DNA of 64,000 nucleotides, taken from Psychrobacter sp. 72-O-c (GTDB lineage Bacteria; Pseudomonadota; Gammaproteobacteria; Pseudomonadales; Moraxellaceae). Shown here piece by piece: positions 28,980 through 37,466 of the stretch. Positions within the stretch are counted from its first letter, which is position 1, and every line of letters begins with the position of its first letter. The notes under the pieces are model-generated. The model was not told the DNA's origin. It saw only the letters and a program-made list of their open reading frames with translations, and searched no databases. Position numbers and translations under genes: made by a program. The stretch lies in the NCBI RefSeq assembly GCF_904846605.1, contig NZ_CAJHBI010000005.1, positions 1 to 64,000 on the forward strand, in the 5' to 3' direction.

Positions 28980-29168
28980 ATTCTGGAGTGTTGGCTAGTA
29001 GATGTTATTCCCTGAGCCGATAACGTTATACCTGGATACGCTACCTATTGCTTCATTGTGTATGCCTGCACCGCTTGCGGTGTTTCAGGAAACCTACCGA
29101 GGTGATGACGTATCCGTCCTGAACTTCACGGTTCATGGGTCACCATCTTACGGCGGCACTCCGGTTGT
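28980..29168 (+). ncRNA. ssrS: 6S RNA
   Basis: 6S RNA mimics an open promoter and binds the sigma-70 RNA polymerase holoenzyme in stationary phase. The conserved 5' element CCCTGAGCCGATA (29011-29023) and the 3' element (TGAACTTCACGGTTCATGGG near 29118-29137, then GGCGGCACTCC) match E. coli 6S RNA in order and spacing. The closing stem pairs CTGGAGTG at 28983-28990 with CACTCCGG at 29157-29164, giving about 182-190 nt, the usual length. The 63-codon frame in this stretch is a by-product. In E. coli ssrS is followed by ygfA; here a terminator follows directly and then the convergent fxsA. Exact ends are inferred. Confidence 0.92.
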
Positions 29169-29205
29169 TAATTTCGATGCTAACCAATTTTAGTTATCAT
29201 CACTA

Positions 29206-29246
29206 AAAGGCCCTTTTCGTCAATGACGAAAGGGGCCTTTTTTTCT
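29206..29246 (+). terminator. Terminator of the 6S RNA locus
   Basis: Arms of 17 bp (AAAGGCCCTTTTCGTCA and TGACGAAAGGGGCCTTT, one G-T pair) followed by TTTTTTCT on the plus strand. It stands 40 bp after the inferred 3' end of 6S RNA, so a longer precursor trimmed at its 3' end is likely. Confidence 0.9.
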
Positions 29247-29343
29247 GTCAATTTCAACCAAACCACAATGATTAAAAAAACCAGGCGACTAATAAATAAC
29301 GAAAGCTTTTTTAAATTAGTCGCCACTTTACTAAAACTATAAT

Positions 29344-29961
29344 CTACTCATCATTGGCAGATTTCGTAATTTTTTTCACATCTTTAGGGATATTTTTAGC
29401 GGTACCGTCAACAGTCGTATGCTGTTTAAAAACATCACCAAATGGGCTTTTTTGCTGTTTACCAAAAGGATTTTGGCTGCCCATATCACCTGTTCCACCG
29501 AATGGGTTTTGTCCGCCCATGCCACCAGCGCCGCCAAATGGATTTTGTCCACCCATCTGCTTGGCCATCATTTCCATCATTTTTTGCTGATTATTCATGA
29601 CGTAGTTATTGGCTATGTCTTTCAGCTTCTTTTGCACAGGCGGTAATACCACCAGTAACGCAAGCAAATCACTAATTACCCCTGGGATAAGCAGTAGAAT
29701 ACCTGCCGCTGCCATCGCAACACTTTTGATCATGGTCGACTCTTGCGGCCGCGCCGAAGGGTTCGTCATTCCGCCCGCTTTCATTTGCTGCGCCATGGGA
29801 TTAAGAGCGGCCATACCTTTGCGAATAAAGGAAATACCAATAACAGCGGCGATAATAAACCAAATGAATACCCACCAGCCACTAACAAACTGGGCAATCA
29901 AGTACCACAGCAGCATCTCGATAATAAACCAAACGATGGCAATACCAACTATCTGACCCAT
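29344..29961 (-). CDS. fxsA: FxsA-family membrane protein
   Basis: A 205-residue inner-membrane protein of the FxsA/YtzA family. Three or four hydrophobic segments occupy residues about 4-105. Then come a cytosolic Met/Gln-rich stretch and a tail with three copies of a GGQNPFGG-like unit, which are also tandem at DNA level. FxsA is known for blocking exclusion of phage T7 by F plasmids when overproduced; its ordinary role is unclear. It is convergent with the 6S RNA terminator and divergent from ruvC. Confidence 0.85.
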   Translation of the reverse strand: MGQIVGIAIVWFIIEMLLWYLIAQFVSGWWVFIWFIIAAVIGISFIRKGMAALNPMAQQMKAGGMTNPSARPQESTMIKSVAMAAAGILLLIPGVISDLLALLVVLPPVQKKLKDIANNYVMNNQQKMMEMMAKQMGGQNPFGGAGGMGGQNPFGGTGDMGSQNPFGKQQKSPFGDVFKQHTTVDGTAKNIPKDVKKITKSANDE

Positions 29962-30141
29962 AAAGTGTCGTCCTATAAAATTAAAACTAAAGATATTAAA
30001 GCTAAGAATTAAATGTTAAGCAAATTAAAATGCTTAACTTATGATGTATATGGGGATGGCTTGTTATACTATCAAACTTACGGCTGTTTTTTAAGCTAAA
30101 AAAGCATATAGCAGCAACATGGAATACTGAAACGGAATACT

Positions 30142-30726
30142 ATGGCAATTATTATTGGAATTGATCCCGGCTCGCGTATGACCGGTTATGGCATCGTCCA
30201 ACAAACAGGCGATAAGCTGACTTATATTGATGCCGGTACCATTCGCACAGAAACCAAAGAAATGCCTGAGCGTCTTAAGCGCATTTTTAATGGCTTAACT
30301 CGCATTGCTCAACATCATATGAAATATTCTGATGAACCTATTTATACCGCTGTTGAACAAGTATTTATGGCAGCAAACCCGGACTCTGCACTTAAGCTGG
30401 GGCAAGCACGAGGCGCAGCCATTGCAGCTTTAGTGGCTTTAGATTTAGAGGTCTCAGAATATACTGCGCGCCAGATCAAGCAAGCGGTTTGTGGCTATGG
30501 CGCGGCGGCCAAAGAACAAGTTCAAGAAATGGTCTGCCGAATACTAGCGCTGGATGTAGTGCCCCAGGAAGATGCCGCTGACGGTCTTGCCTGCGCAATC
30601 TGTCACGCACATTCAAGCCACTCTATGAATAAGCTGCTGCTTAACAGTGGTATGAGCGGACGTGGCGCCACTAAGAAAAAAGGCCGCTGGCGTTTAACAG
30701 AAAAAGATTTAAATAATCGACGTTGA
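30142..30726 (+). CDS. ruvC: Holliday junction endonuclease RuvC
   Basis: Resolves Holliday junctions delivered by RuvAB. The 194-residue protein keeps the four acidic catalytic residues: Asp8 (GIDPGSR), Glu72 (VEQVF), Asp144 and Asp147 (EDAADGLA). The C-terminal tail is basic ([17 protein letters not shown]) and about 20 residues longer than in E. coli. It is alone here, about 17 kb from ruvAB, unlike the ruvC-ruvA-ruvB cluster of enteric bacteria. Confidence 0.96.
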   Translation: MAIIIGIDPGSRMTGYGIVQQTGDKLTYIDAGTIRTETKEMPERLKRIFNGLTRIAQHHMKYSDEPIYTAVEQVFMAANPDSALKLGQARGAAIAALVALDLEVSEYTARQIKQAVCGYGAAAKEQVQEMVCRILALDVVPQEDAADGLACAICHAHSSHSMNKLLLNSGMSGRGATKKKGRWRLTEKDLNNRR

Positions 30727-30786
30727 GGTTGTACATACTCAGCTTGCTCTCTTTTGGACTCTGTATGTTAAAAACAGGATAGTAAC

Positions 30787-31680
30787 TTAAGTGTTATTTT
30801 CGATCACGGTATCTAACACGTAGGCATATTCTGCATCAGAGCCTTCTGCTGATATATCATCGGTGTCTAAATTATAACGGTGCAAACGCAGCACCTCTTC
30901 CTGTGTGCTGTCATGCTGATAGCCATCTATAGTGCCTGTAAACAGCGCCCATTCACCCTCGCTAGTTTTTATACCTTGATCATCATAAGTGACGGGGCTC
31001 ACTTGCAGACACATTTTTGCACTGTTATCGGTACAAGGTTTAGTTTCAGAACTTACGGCCCAAAATATAGTCTCACCTTTAGTATTATACTTCGCTTGAG
31101 CAGTTAGCCTACCCTTCCAAACCAAAGTAGTCGAATCACCTGTGACTTGCGTCAACATTGGCTGCTCACCCTCTACTAAACTTAGCTGACTATCGCCATA
31201 TATCAGCTTGTTTAAGCGGTTTTCGGCCGTATTGAGATCGCCACATGACATTTTAGTGCCCATACTCTCTTCGGCAGTTAAAGCTTGACCCTGTAGGTTA
31301 TAAGCGGCGCTCATGGTATTACAGCCGACACTATAGTTGATGGTATTTTGGCCTTGATACTTGTTAAAATTCAAGGTGACTTGATCTTTGATAGTCATTA
31401 ATAAAGGTAGTGGTTGGGAGGCGCTATCAGTTGCAGTAGCTAATGTCCAACGGTGGCGAGCAAGGTCATTAATCATCTGCTGCTCAGCGGTCTGCTCATT
31501 TTTTATAGTCTCATCCACTGTCACGTTGGGGTTTAAGGTGGTATCAGTGGTCTCGCCGGCCGTATCGGCAGTTTTCTGTGCGTCATTCTCGGTAGGTGAC
31601 GAAGCGTTTTGGCAAGCACTTAACGCGACACTGACCATCAGCAAACTTGGCAATAATGCTAATGTTAAAATTGGTTTCAT
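30787..31680 (-). CDS. Lipoprotein with META and DUF4377 domains
   Basis: A 297-residue lipoprotein. The signal peptide ends in LSAC with Cys23 as the lipidation site. A Thr-rich linker is followed by a META domain (about 75-175: HRWTLATATD..., VGCNTMSAAYNL). The C-terminal DUF4377 domain (about 205-295) has the paired cysteines KPCTDNSAKMCLQVSP and the IDGYQHD motif. META domains occur in HslJ-type heat-shock lipoproteins; DUF4377 has no known function. It probably sits at the outer membrane facing the periplasm. Confidence 0.85.
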   Translation of the reverse strand: MKPILTLALLPSLLMVSVALSACQNASSPTENDAQKTADTAGETTDTTLNPNVTVDETIKNEQTAEQQMINDLARHRWTLATATDSASQPLPLLMTIKDQVTLNFNKYQGQNTINYSVGCNTMSAAYNLQGQALTAEESMGTKMSCGDLNTAENRLNKLIYGDSQLSLVEGEQPMLTQVTGDSTTLVWKGRLTAQAKYNTKGETIFWAVSSETKPCTDNSAKMCLQVSPVTYDDQGIKTSEGEWALFTGTIDGYQHDSTQEEVLRLHRYNLDTDDISAEGSDAEYAYVLDTVIENNT

Positions 31681-32088
31681 AGTAGTTATACCTTACCTAT
31701 AGAGTTACAAATAAGAGTTTTAAATCAATAAATTCCGGAATAGTTTTTATAGTCGATTTAACATAAAAGAGAGGCACTCATAGCAACGTGCGATTGGCTA
31801 TCGAGAGCAATAACTTAGACAAGTATTGAAGAACGCCCACAATAAAAAACAGCAAAAAAATACAGCACAAGACCTTTTTTAACCTCTTGTACTACATTTA
31901 AATCTGTTCTATTAACAATATTAGTAAAAAACAACTATTTAATAACTATAACCCTGATAACGTCAGCTTTTGTAACGAAGTGTTTGGTTTTATAGTTTGA
32001 ATATTTAATATAGTTGACAATATAGTCAAGATATTCATAGCTTATGACTATTGGTAAGATTGGCCATTTATCAGACCAGCTATAAAAC
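31681..32088. other. AT-rich intergenic region
   Basis: About 400 bp between the META lipoprotein and the GST gene terminator. It contains a fragment of the TATAGT repeat (listed separately) and several further TATAGT words near 31990, 32010 and 32020. A 74-codon minus-strand frame here overlaps the terminator and is not credible. Confidence 0.5.
31748..31795. repeat. Fragment of the TATAGT intergenic element
   Basis: Begins TATAGTCGATTTAACATAAAA and continues to AGCAACGTGCGATTGGC, matching the first 48 bp or so of the element at 56706-56859 read on the minus strand. The rest of that element is not recognisable here, though AATAACTATA at 31941-31950 could be a decayed right end. Confidence 0.7.
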
Positions 32089-32135
32089 CAAGAGTGGATC
32101 ACTAACGATATTATTAGTGACCCACTCTTAGTTTT
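32089..32135 (-). terminator. Terminator after the GST-family gene
   Basis: Arms AGAGTGGATCACTAA and TTAGTGACCCACTCT pair with one mismatch around an 8-nt loop. The minus strand continues GGTTTTATAG. It lies 37 bp after the GST gene stop. Confidence 0.75.
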
Positions 32136-32164
32136 TAAATAGGTTTGTAAGTACAACAAACCAC

Positions 32165-32836
32165 TTACTTGTCTTGCTCACTTTCGGTAGTAGGTTTGGC
32201 TTTACCCATTTTCTTCACACTAAAGCGCTCATGCATCATCGCATAGAAACGCGCGAGGTTTTCTCCGTGTTCAGTAGGGTTTACTTTTAATAATTTGCCA
32301 AAATCTAACCCTAAATACAATACAATATCTGCAAAACTCAACTGGTCGCCGACTAAGTATTCACGACTTTCTAAAATAATTTCAAAGTATGCCAAAGCTT
32401 TAACAGCACGCGCGATAGAAGGTGCTACAAACTCTGGTACTTGCTCAACTCGCTGAGCTTTGGAAGGGTGACTGTGTTGAAATGCCAGCATCAAGTTATA
32501 CAACACTTCAAACTCAGCGACACGGCGCATGGCACAGACTTGAGCACGCTGCACCACATCATTACCCATGACCGAACGCTCACCATAGACGCGATCAAGA
32601 TATTCACAAACGGCCTGTGAGTCATTCAGTACCGTGCCGTCATCAAGCGTCAGTACCGGCACCGTCTGCATGGGGTTCATAGCAGTGAACGCATCTGAGA
32701 ACTGCTCACCAGCAGCAAAGTCGATATCGACTACATCAAGGTCATCCATATTATCGATATCAATACCTTTTGAAGCCAGTAAAATAATGGCTTTGCGCGC
32801 ATTGGGGGCGGTACGAGTTACGTATAATTTTTTCAC
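32165..32836 (-). CDS. Glutathione S-transferase family protein
   Basis: A 223-residue cytosolic protein with an N-terminal thioredoxin-like domain (TAPNARKAIILLASKG, NPMQTVPVLTLDDG, ESQ-like DSQAVCEYLD) and a C-terminal all-helical GST domain (DQLSFADIVLYLGLDFG). Substrate unknown. It has some resemblance to SspA, but its N-terminal motif differs and no sspB follows. The start is GTG at 32836 with AAGGAG six bases upstream, a well-supported non-ATG start. Confidence 0.85.
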   Translation of the reverse strand: MKKLYVTRTAPNARKAIILLASKGIDIDNMDDLDVVDIDFAAGEQFSDAFTAMNPMQTVPVLTLDDGTVLNDSQAVCEYLDRVYGERSVMGNDVVQRAQVCAMRRVAEFEVLYNLMLAFQHSHPSKAQRVEQVPEFVAPSIARAVKALAYFEIILESREYLVGDQLSFADIVLYLGLDFGKLLKVNPTEHGENLARFYAMMHERFSVKKMGKAKPTTESEQDK

Positions 32837-33026
32837 AACAAACTCCTTGTAAGGGTGATCAAGCAGCGACTTAGCACTGATAGATTTTTATCATAGCAAA
32901 ACCTTACCAACCCTTGTGAAGAGAATAGTAAAAAGTCCCATAACTTTAGGTTATAGGACTCTATATTATGGGACTTTAGGTAACAACGATAATATCGACT
33001 TCTATACCATACGTCTTGAGACTTGG

Positions 33027-33665
33027 TTATTTATTGGGCGCAGGTGTCGTGCGCAAATAAGGCTTAATTTCCGTATGACCTTTAGGATAATTGGCTGCGA
33101 TATCTTCGTTTTTGACACTAGGTGGAATGATAACGTCATCGCCTTCTTTCCAGTCGACAGGAGTCGCGACATTATACTCATCAGACAGTTGCATGGCATC
33201 AATTACTCGTACGATTTCATCGAAGTTACGACCACAACTGGCAGGATAGGTAAGCGTCAAACGTACTTTCTTTTTAGGATCAATAATGAATACGCTTCTG
33301 ACCGTAGCGGTATTATCGGCATTCGGGTGAATCATGTCATATAGATCGGCTACTTTACGATCCGAATCAGCGATGATAGGGAAATTCACGGCTGTGCCTT
33401 GAGTCTCTTCAATATCACTAACCCAGCCTTTATGATCTTCTAAGCCGTCTACTGATAGCGCGATAGGCTTAACATTGCGTTTTTGGAACTCACCACCTAA
33501 TGCTGCGGTACGGCCAAGCTCAGTAGTACATACTGGCGTATAATCAGCAGGATGTGAGAAGAAAACTACCCAGCTATCCCCTGCCCAATCGTAAAAATTG
33601 ATATCGCCATCTGTAGTGCTGGCGTCAAAATTTGGTGCGCTATCGCCTAAACGTAAATGTGCCAT
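33027..33665 (-). CDS. 1-Cys peroxiredoxin (Prx6 type)
   Basis: Reduces hydrogen peroxide and organic hydroperoxides. The 212 residues include the peroxidatic Cys46 in HPADYTPVCTTE, and the Prx6-specific C-terminal extension (VATPVDWKEGDDVIIPPSV). No resolving cysteine in the usual 2-Cys position is seen; another cysteine occurs in YPASCGRNFDE, as in bacterial Prx6 proteins. It is transcribed toward the GST gene about 190 bp away, which fits a joint role in oxidative-stress defence but is not proof of an operon. Confidence 0.93.
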   Translation of the reverse strand: MAHLRLGDSAPNFDASTTDGDINFYDWAGDSWVVFFSHPADYTPVCTTELGRTAALGGEFQKRNVKPIALSVDGLEDHKGWVSDIEETQGTAVNFPIIADSDRKVADLYDMIHPNADNTATVRSVFIIDPKKKVRLTLTYPASCGRNFDEIVRVIDAMQLSDEYNVATPVDWKEGDDVIIPPSVKNEDIAANYPKGHTEIKPYLRTTPAPNK

Positions 33666-33944
33666 GCTTAATTCCTTATTTATAGTAGTTTTGAGCGCTG
33701 ATGTCGACGCTAATGTCGAAATGTATCATTGCGCTATATTATTGTCGTCGACGTGCTCAGCTATTAGTTAATAACTTAATGAATAACTCAACAAATAACT
33801 AGAGCCACGTCATTAGAAAGCTCATTTCATCTTAACAAACTGGTTATGAATGTCTTGTGACGGATTGTAATGCTGTTATTCCATTTTCAGATAAGTGAAT
33901 AAGCTCAAGTAACTTTGTCTTATGCCTAAGTTTATGCTTATGGC

Positions 33945-34673
33945 TTACACTATCATGCCTGCATCCCACAAACAAAACTCACCGAATTTTCCGCGTTTGC
34001 TGGTGCCGCCCGCAACACTACCGGCATCGGTCAATACCAACTCCCCCTCTTTTTCTTCTAAATAACCCATTTCAAGCAGCTTGTCATTTAACTCTTGGGT
34101 TTTTAATCCCAGCTCCTTAGCAAGCTTCGCTGTGGTCAATTTAGAATAGCTAGGCTTTGCAATGTCTTCTGCTGCTTTATCAGTCGTAACAGAGACAGGA
34201 CTGACTGTTTTGTCATCAGATGTGGCGACCTTTTCAAACGACATCCGTACTTCATCACTGATACGAATAATGCGCTGGGCTTCATCGTAGGTATCAGCAT
34301 ATAGCTTCGTATCTTCATTACGATAAATCAGAACACCCATCTCATTGTTATTCACTTGGCTAAACTCATAGAGATTGAGACTGGTAATGATGCATTCGTT
34401 TTCATTAAGATAGCATTTGGCATGTAAATTCTTACAAAAGCTAGTACGGATAAAGGTTAAGTTTTTAAGCCAGTTAATCTCTTCTGGTTGTAGGTCATTT
34501 TTTCCATAGACAATTCGAATATCGATTTTTAACCGGTTGCGGTCTTCTAACAGCTCCTTAATGCGGTCATTAAGCTTTAGATAGGGGCTAATAATAATCA
34601 GGCGATCGGACGCATTTTTAATTAACTCTTCTAGATGATAAGTCGTGCCACTGCTATTCAGAAACTTTGCCAT
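33945..34673 (-). CDS. PLD-like domain protein with C-terminal winged-helix-like domain
   Basis: A 242-residue protein. Residues 1-140 form a phospholipase-D-like domain with one HxK motif (His84, Lys86 in NLHAKCYLN) and the downstream Asn100 (ITSLNLYEFS). This single-motif form, which would act as a dimer, is seen in BfiI-type nucleases and in uncharacterised nuclease-like proteins. After a Thr/Ser-rich linker (about 150-175), residues 178-242 resemble a winged helix (TTAKLAKELGLKTQELNDKLLEMG, then LTDAG and KGKFGEF-LW). Nucleic-acid processing is plausible; I cannot name a function. It sits alone between the peroxiredoxin and glnS. Confidence 0.75.
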   Translation of the reverse strand: MAKFLNSSGTTYHLEELIKNASDRLIIISPYLKLNDRIKELLEDRNRLKIDIRIVYGKNDLQPEEINWLKNLTFIRTSFCKNLHAKCYLNENECIITSLNLYEFSQVNNNEMGVLIYRNEDTKLYADTYDEAQRIIRISDEVRMSFEKVATSDDKTVSPVSVTTDKAAEDIAKPSYSKLTTAKLAKELGLKTQELNDKLLEMGYLEEKEGELVLTDAGSVAGGTSKRGKFGEFCLWDAGMIV

Positions 34674-34741
34674 TGGTATGTCCTCAAATTTACGGTTTAT
34701 AATTATTACTAATGATCACTTATTGAATAATTTATTATTTT

Positions 34742-34783
34742 TCATAAAAAAGCCCATCTCTAGCGTACTAGAAATGGGCATGC
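34742..34783 (-). terminator. Terminator of glnS
   Basis: Arms GCCCATCTCTAG and CTAGAAATGGGC pair with one mismatch around CGTA, with TTTTTTATG following on the minus strand. Confidence 0.85.
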
Positions 34784-34850
34784 TTGCAAACCACTATTGT
34801 TCAGTATTATTTTAGAATATTAAACTCTATAAGTAATACTCTTTGATAGA

Positions 34851-36581
34851 CTAAGCGGGCTTATAACTATCACGTAAGCTAACGATTTGGTTAAATACTG
34901 GCTTCTCGTTACTATGCTCGATAGCATCACTAATAAAGTAGCCTTCACGCTCAAACTGAAAACGCGTGCCAGCATCGGCATGAGCCAATGACGGTTCAAC
35001 CACTGCGTTAAGCTCAGTCAAAGAATTGGGATTTAGCGCGCCATGAACATCGCTCACGCTACCGGGGTCTTCGACGTTAAACAGCGGCTCATATAAGCGC
35101 ACGGTAGCTGGAATACCTTGACTGGCCGACACCCAATGAATCACACCTTTCACTTTACGGCCTTCAGGATTGTTACCCAAGGTAGTAGGATCAATAGTCG
35201 CTTTTAGCTCAATAACCTTACCATTATCATCAGTAATATGTTCGGTCACTGCTAAAATATAAGTATTACGCAGACGGATCTCAGTTTTTTCTGGTGACAA
35301 ACGTTTGTAGCCTGCTGGCGGCTCAATCTCATAGTCACCTTGGTCGATATAAAGTGTTTCAGTAAAGGGGATTTCACGCTCACCCATATCGATGACGTTC
35401 GGATGGTTAGGCTGCGTTAACCATAAAGTTTGTGCAGTGTCATCCCAGCGCCCATTAACACTATCAGCCTTTTGCGACTCCCAGCTACTGACCGCCTCGC
35501 TAAAGTTAGTAATAGTCACTTTTAAAGGTTTAAGTACGGCCATTCCACGCGCGGTAGTGTCATCTAACGACTGACGAATGCTAAATTCAAGCAAACGCAT
35601 ATCGACCACACCATCCGCTTTGGCGATACCAACACGATTACAGAAATCACGTAGCCCTTCAGGGGTATAGCCACGACGGCGCATGCCAGCAACCGTTGGC
35701 ATGCGAGGATCATCCCAACCATCAACGATACCTTCATCAACCAACTGCTTCAACTTACGCTTACTGGTCAAAGTATGATCCACATTCAGACGTGAAAATT
35801 CATATTGATGCGGCGGTTGCTCAAAGCCAATTTTATTGACAATCCAATCATAAAACGGGCGATGGTCTTCAAACTCTAACGTACATAGCGAATGAGTAAT
35901 ACCTTCAAGCGCATCTGATAAGGGATGAGCAAAATCATACATCGGATAAATGCACCATTTATTACCCGTCTGATGATGCTCTTGATGCATCACACGATAA
36001 ATAATGGGGTCGCGCATATTCATGTTGGCATCAGACATATCAATCTTGGCGCGCAATACTGCTTTACCATCGGCATATTTACCGTTTTTCATGTCATCGA
36101 ATAACTTTAAATTGTCTGCAACACTAGCATCACGCTGCGGAGACGCAGTACCCGCTTCTTTAAACGAGCCACGATTGTCTTTTATTTGCTCAGGCGTTTG
36201 CAAGTCAACGTACGCATCACCCTGTTCAATCAGTTGGACTGCCCACGCATGCAATTGATCAAAGTAGCTTGACGCATGTAACGCCTCGCCTGCCCACTCA
36301 AAACCCAACCACTGTAAATCTTTTTTGATATTATCAATGTAGTCCTGTTTCTCAGCCGTTGGGTTAGTGTCGTCATAACGCAAATGGCAAATACCGCCAA
36401 ACTCTTCAGCAACGCCGAAGTTTAAGCAAATTGATTTCACATGGCCAAGATGCAAGTAGCCATTTGGCTCGGGTGGAAAGCGCGTCACTATCTGTTCATA
36501 TTTTTGCGCATTGACATCATCACGAATGATATTACGAATAAAGTCGTTTTTTTGTTCGGTAGTGTTTGAGTGCTCACTCAT
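34851..36581 (-). CDS. glnS: Glutaminyl-tRNA synthetase
   Basis: Class I aminoacyl-tRNA synthetase that charges tRNA-Gln. At 576 residues it has the family length. The ATP-binding HIGH motif appears as PPEPNGYLHLGH (HLGH at 44-47), and the KMSKS counterpart as LTSKRKLKQL. Family-specific stretches include LRYDDTNPTAEKQDYID, PMYDFAHPLSDALEGITHSLCTLEFEDHRPFYDW and DDPRMPTVAGMRRRGYTPEGL. ATG 36581 has AGGAG about 11 bp upstream. Transcribed away from ppiB. Confidence 0.97.
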   Translation of the reverse strand: MSEHSNTTEQKNDFIRNIIRDDVNAQKYEQIVTRFPPEPNGYLHLGHVKSICLNFGVAEEFGGICHLRYDDTNPTAEKQDYIDNIKKDLQWLGFEWAGEALHASSYFDQLHAWAVQLIEQGDAYVDLQTPEQIKDNRGSFKEAGTASPQRDASVADNLKLFDDMKNGKYADGKAVLRAKIDMSDANMNMRDPIIYRVMHQEHHQTGNKWCIYPMYDFAHPLSDALEGITHSLCTLEFEDHRPFYDWIVNKIGFEQPPHQYEFSRLNVDHTLTSKRKLKQLVDEGIVDGWDDPRMPTVAGMRRRGYTPEGLRDFCNRVGIAKADGVVDMRLLEFSIRQSLDDTTARGMAVLKPLKVTITNFSEAVSSWESQKADSVNGRWDDTAQTLWLTQPNHPNVIDMGEREIPFTETLYIDQGDYEIEPPAGYKRLSPEKTEIRLRNTYILAVTEHITDDNGKVIELKATIDPTTLGNNPEGRKVKGVIHWVSASQGIPATVRLYEPLFNVEDPGSVSDVHGALNPNSLTELNAVVEPSLAHADAGTRFQFEREGYFISDAIEHSNEKPVFNQIVSLRDSYKPA

Positions 36582-36893
36582 GGAACATTGCTCCTAACGC
36601 AATTTATCAGATTAGGGTACGCGCCAACACGTACCATAGGAAGTTCAAAAATTAATAAGAAAATATAGTCGGTTCATTTCAAAAACGGATACAGTGTGCT
36701 TATATAGCATAGCGTGTCTATTTTATCTGGTACAAACTATATTGATAAATCATAAAGTTGCGTTATTCTATCAGGTTTCACGAATGCATTAACAGCCTGA
36801 TACATGACAGGCGACAAAAAAGCCGTTAGACTAACCATAATATTAACTCACCACAGTGCCAATTCAGGTGCTGCAATTAGAAAGGAACACAAC
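36582..36893. other. Divergent glnS-ppiB spacer
   Basis: 312 bp carrying both promoters and a short copy of the TATAGT element (listed separately). The frame that extends ppiB upstream has no ribosome binding site before its 5' end. Confidence 0.45.
36664..36741. repeat. Short TATAGT intergenic element
   Basis: A 78-bp stretch with ends TATAGTCGGTTCATTTCAAA and TTTTATCTGGTACAAACTATA; the ends are related inverted repeats (TATAGTnnGnnC, then AAAA). The left end also continues AACGGATACA, as the element at 59826-59992 does. The core found in the longer copies is missing, so it looks like an internally deleted copy. Confidence 0.6.
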
Positions 36894-37406
36894 ATGGTAG
36901 ATATGCCAGTAGTAGAACTCGAAACCACTATGGGTGCGATCGTTATCGAACTTAACGAAGAAAAAGCCCCAAAAACCGTAGAAAACTTCTTAAACTACGT
37001 CAAATCTGGTCATTATGACGGAACTATCTTTCATCGTATTATCGACGGCTTTATGATTCAAGGCGGCGGTATGGATGCAGATATGAATGAAAAAGGCACC
37101 AATGCTCCCATCGAAAACGAAGCCGATAATGGTCTAAAAAATGAAGCTGGCACGCTTGCTATGGCGCGTACCCAAGACCCACACTCAGCAACCAGCCAGT
37201 TCTTTGTTAACGTAAAAGACAATGACTTCCTAAACCATACTGGTAAAAATGCCCAAGGTTGGGGTTATACCGTCTTTGGTAAAGTGACTAGCGGTATGGA
37301 CGTTATCGAAAAAATGAGAGGCGTTCCTACTGGTCGTTTCGGCATGCATGCTGATGTGCCAAAAGAAGCGGTTATCATCAATTCAGCAACTATCGTTTCT
37401 AAATAA
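36894..37406 (+). CDS. ppiB: Peptidyl-prolyl cis-trans isomerase B (cyclophilin)
   Basis: Cytosolic cyclophilin that speeds proline isomerisation during folding. From ATG 36894 (AAAGGA seven bases upstream) it has 170 residues. Family motifs are [15 protein letters not shown], the active-site [20 protein letters not shown], and WGYTVFGKV. The first codons fit PpiB without a signal peptide. lpxH follows 60 bp downstream on the same strand; the two are adjacent in several relatives. Confidence 0.95.
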   Translation: MVDMPVVELETTMGAIVIELNEEKAPKTVENFLNYVKSGHYDGTIFHRIIDGFMIQGGGMDADMNEKGTNAPIENEADNGLKNEAGTLAMARTQDPHSATSQFFVNVKDNDFLNHTGKNAQGWGYTVFGKVTSGMDVIEKMRGVPTGRFGMHADVPKEAVIINSATIVSK

Positions 37407-37466
37407 GTAGTTACTGAATAAGTACTTTCTAAATAAATAGCCAGCAATCATTTAAGGTTATGATAA

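Noticed and set aside
29002-29193. Plus-strand 63-codon reading frame
   Set aside because: It lies within the 6S RNA sequence, has no ribosome binding site and its peptide resembles nothing.
31935-32159. Minus-strand 74-codon frame before the GST gene
   Set aside because: It runs through a terminator hairpin and AT-rich repeats; no ribosome binding site or family resemblance.
32165-32836. Calling the GST-family gene sspA
   Set aside because: Overall GST fold is shared, but the N-terminal motif differs from SspA and no sspB follows.
33945-34673. A defence island around the PLD-like gene
   Set aside because: Neighbours are a peroxiredoxin and glnS; no helicase, methylase, toxin or other defence gene is adjacent.
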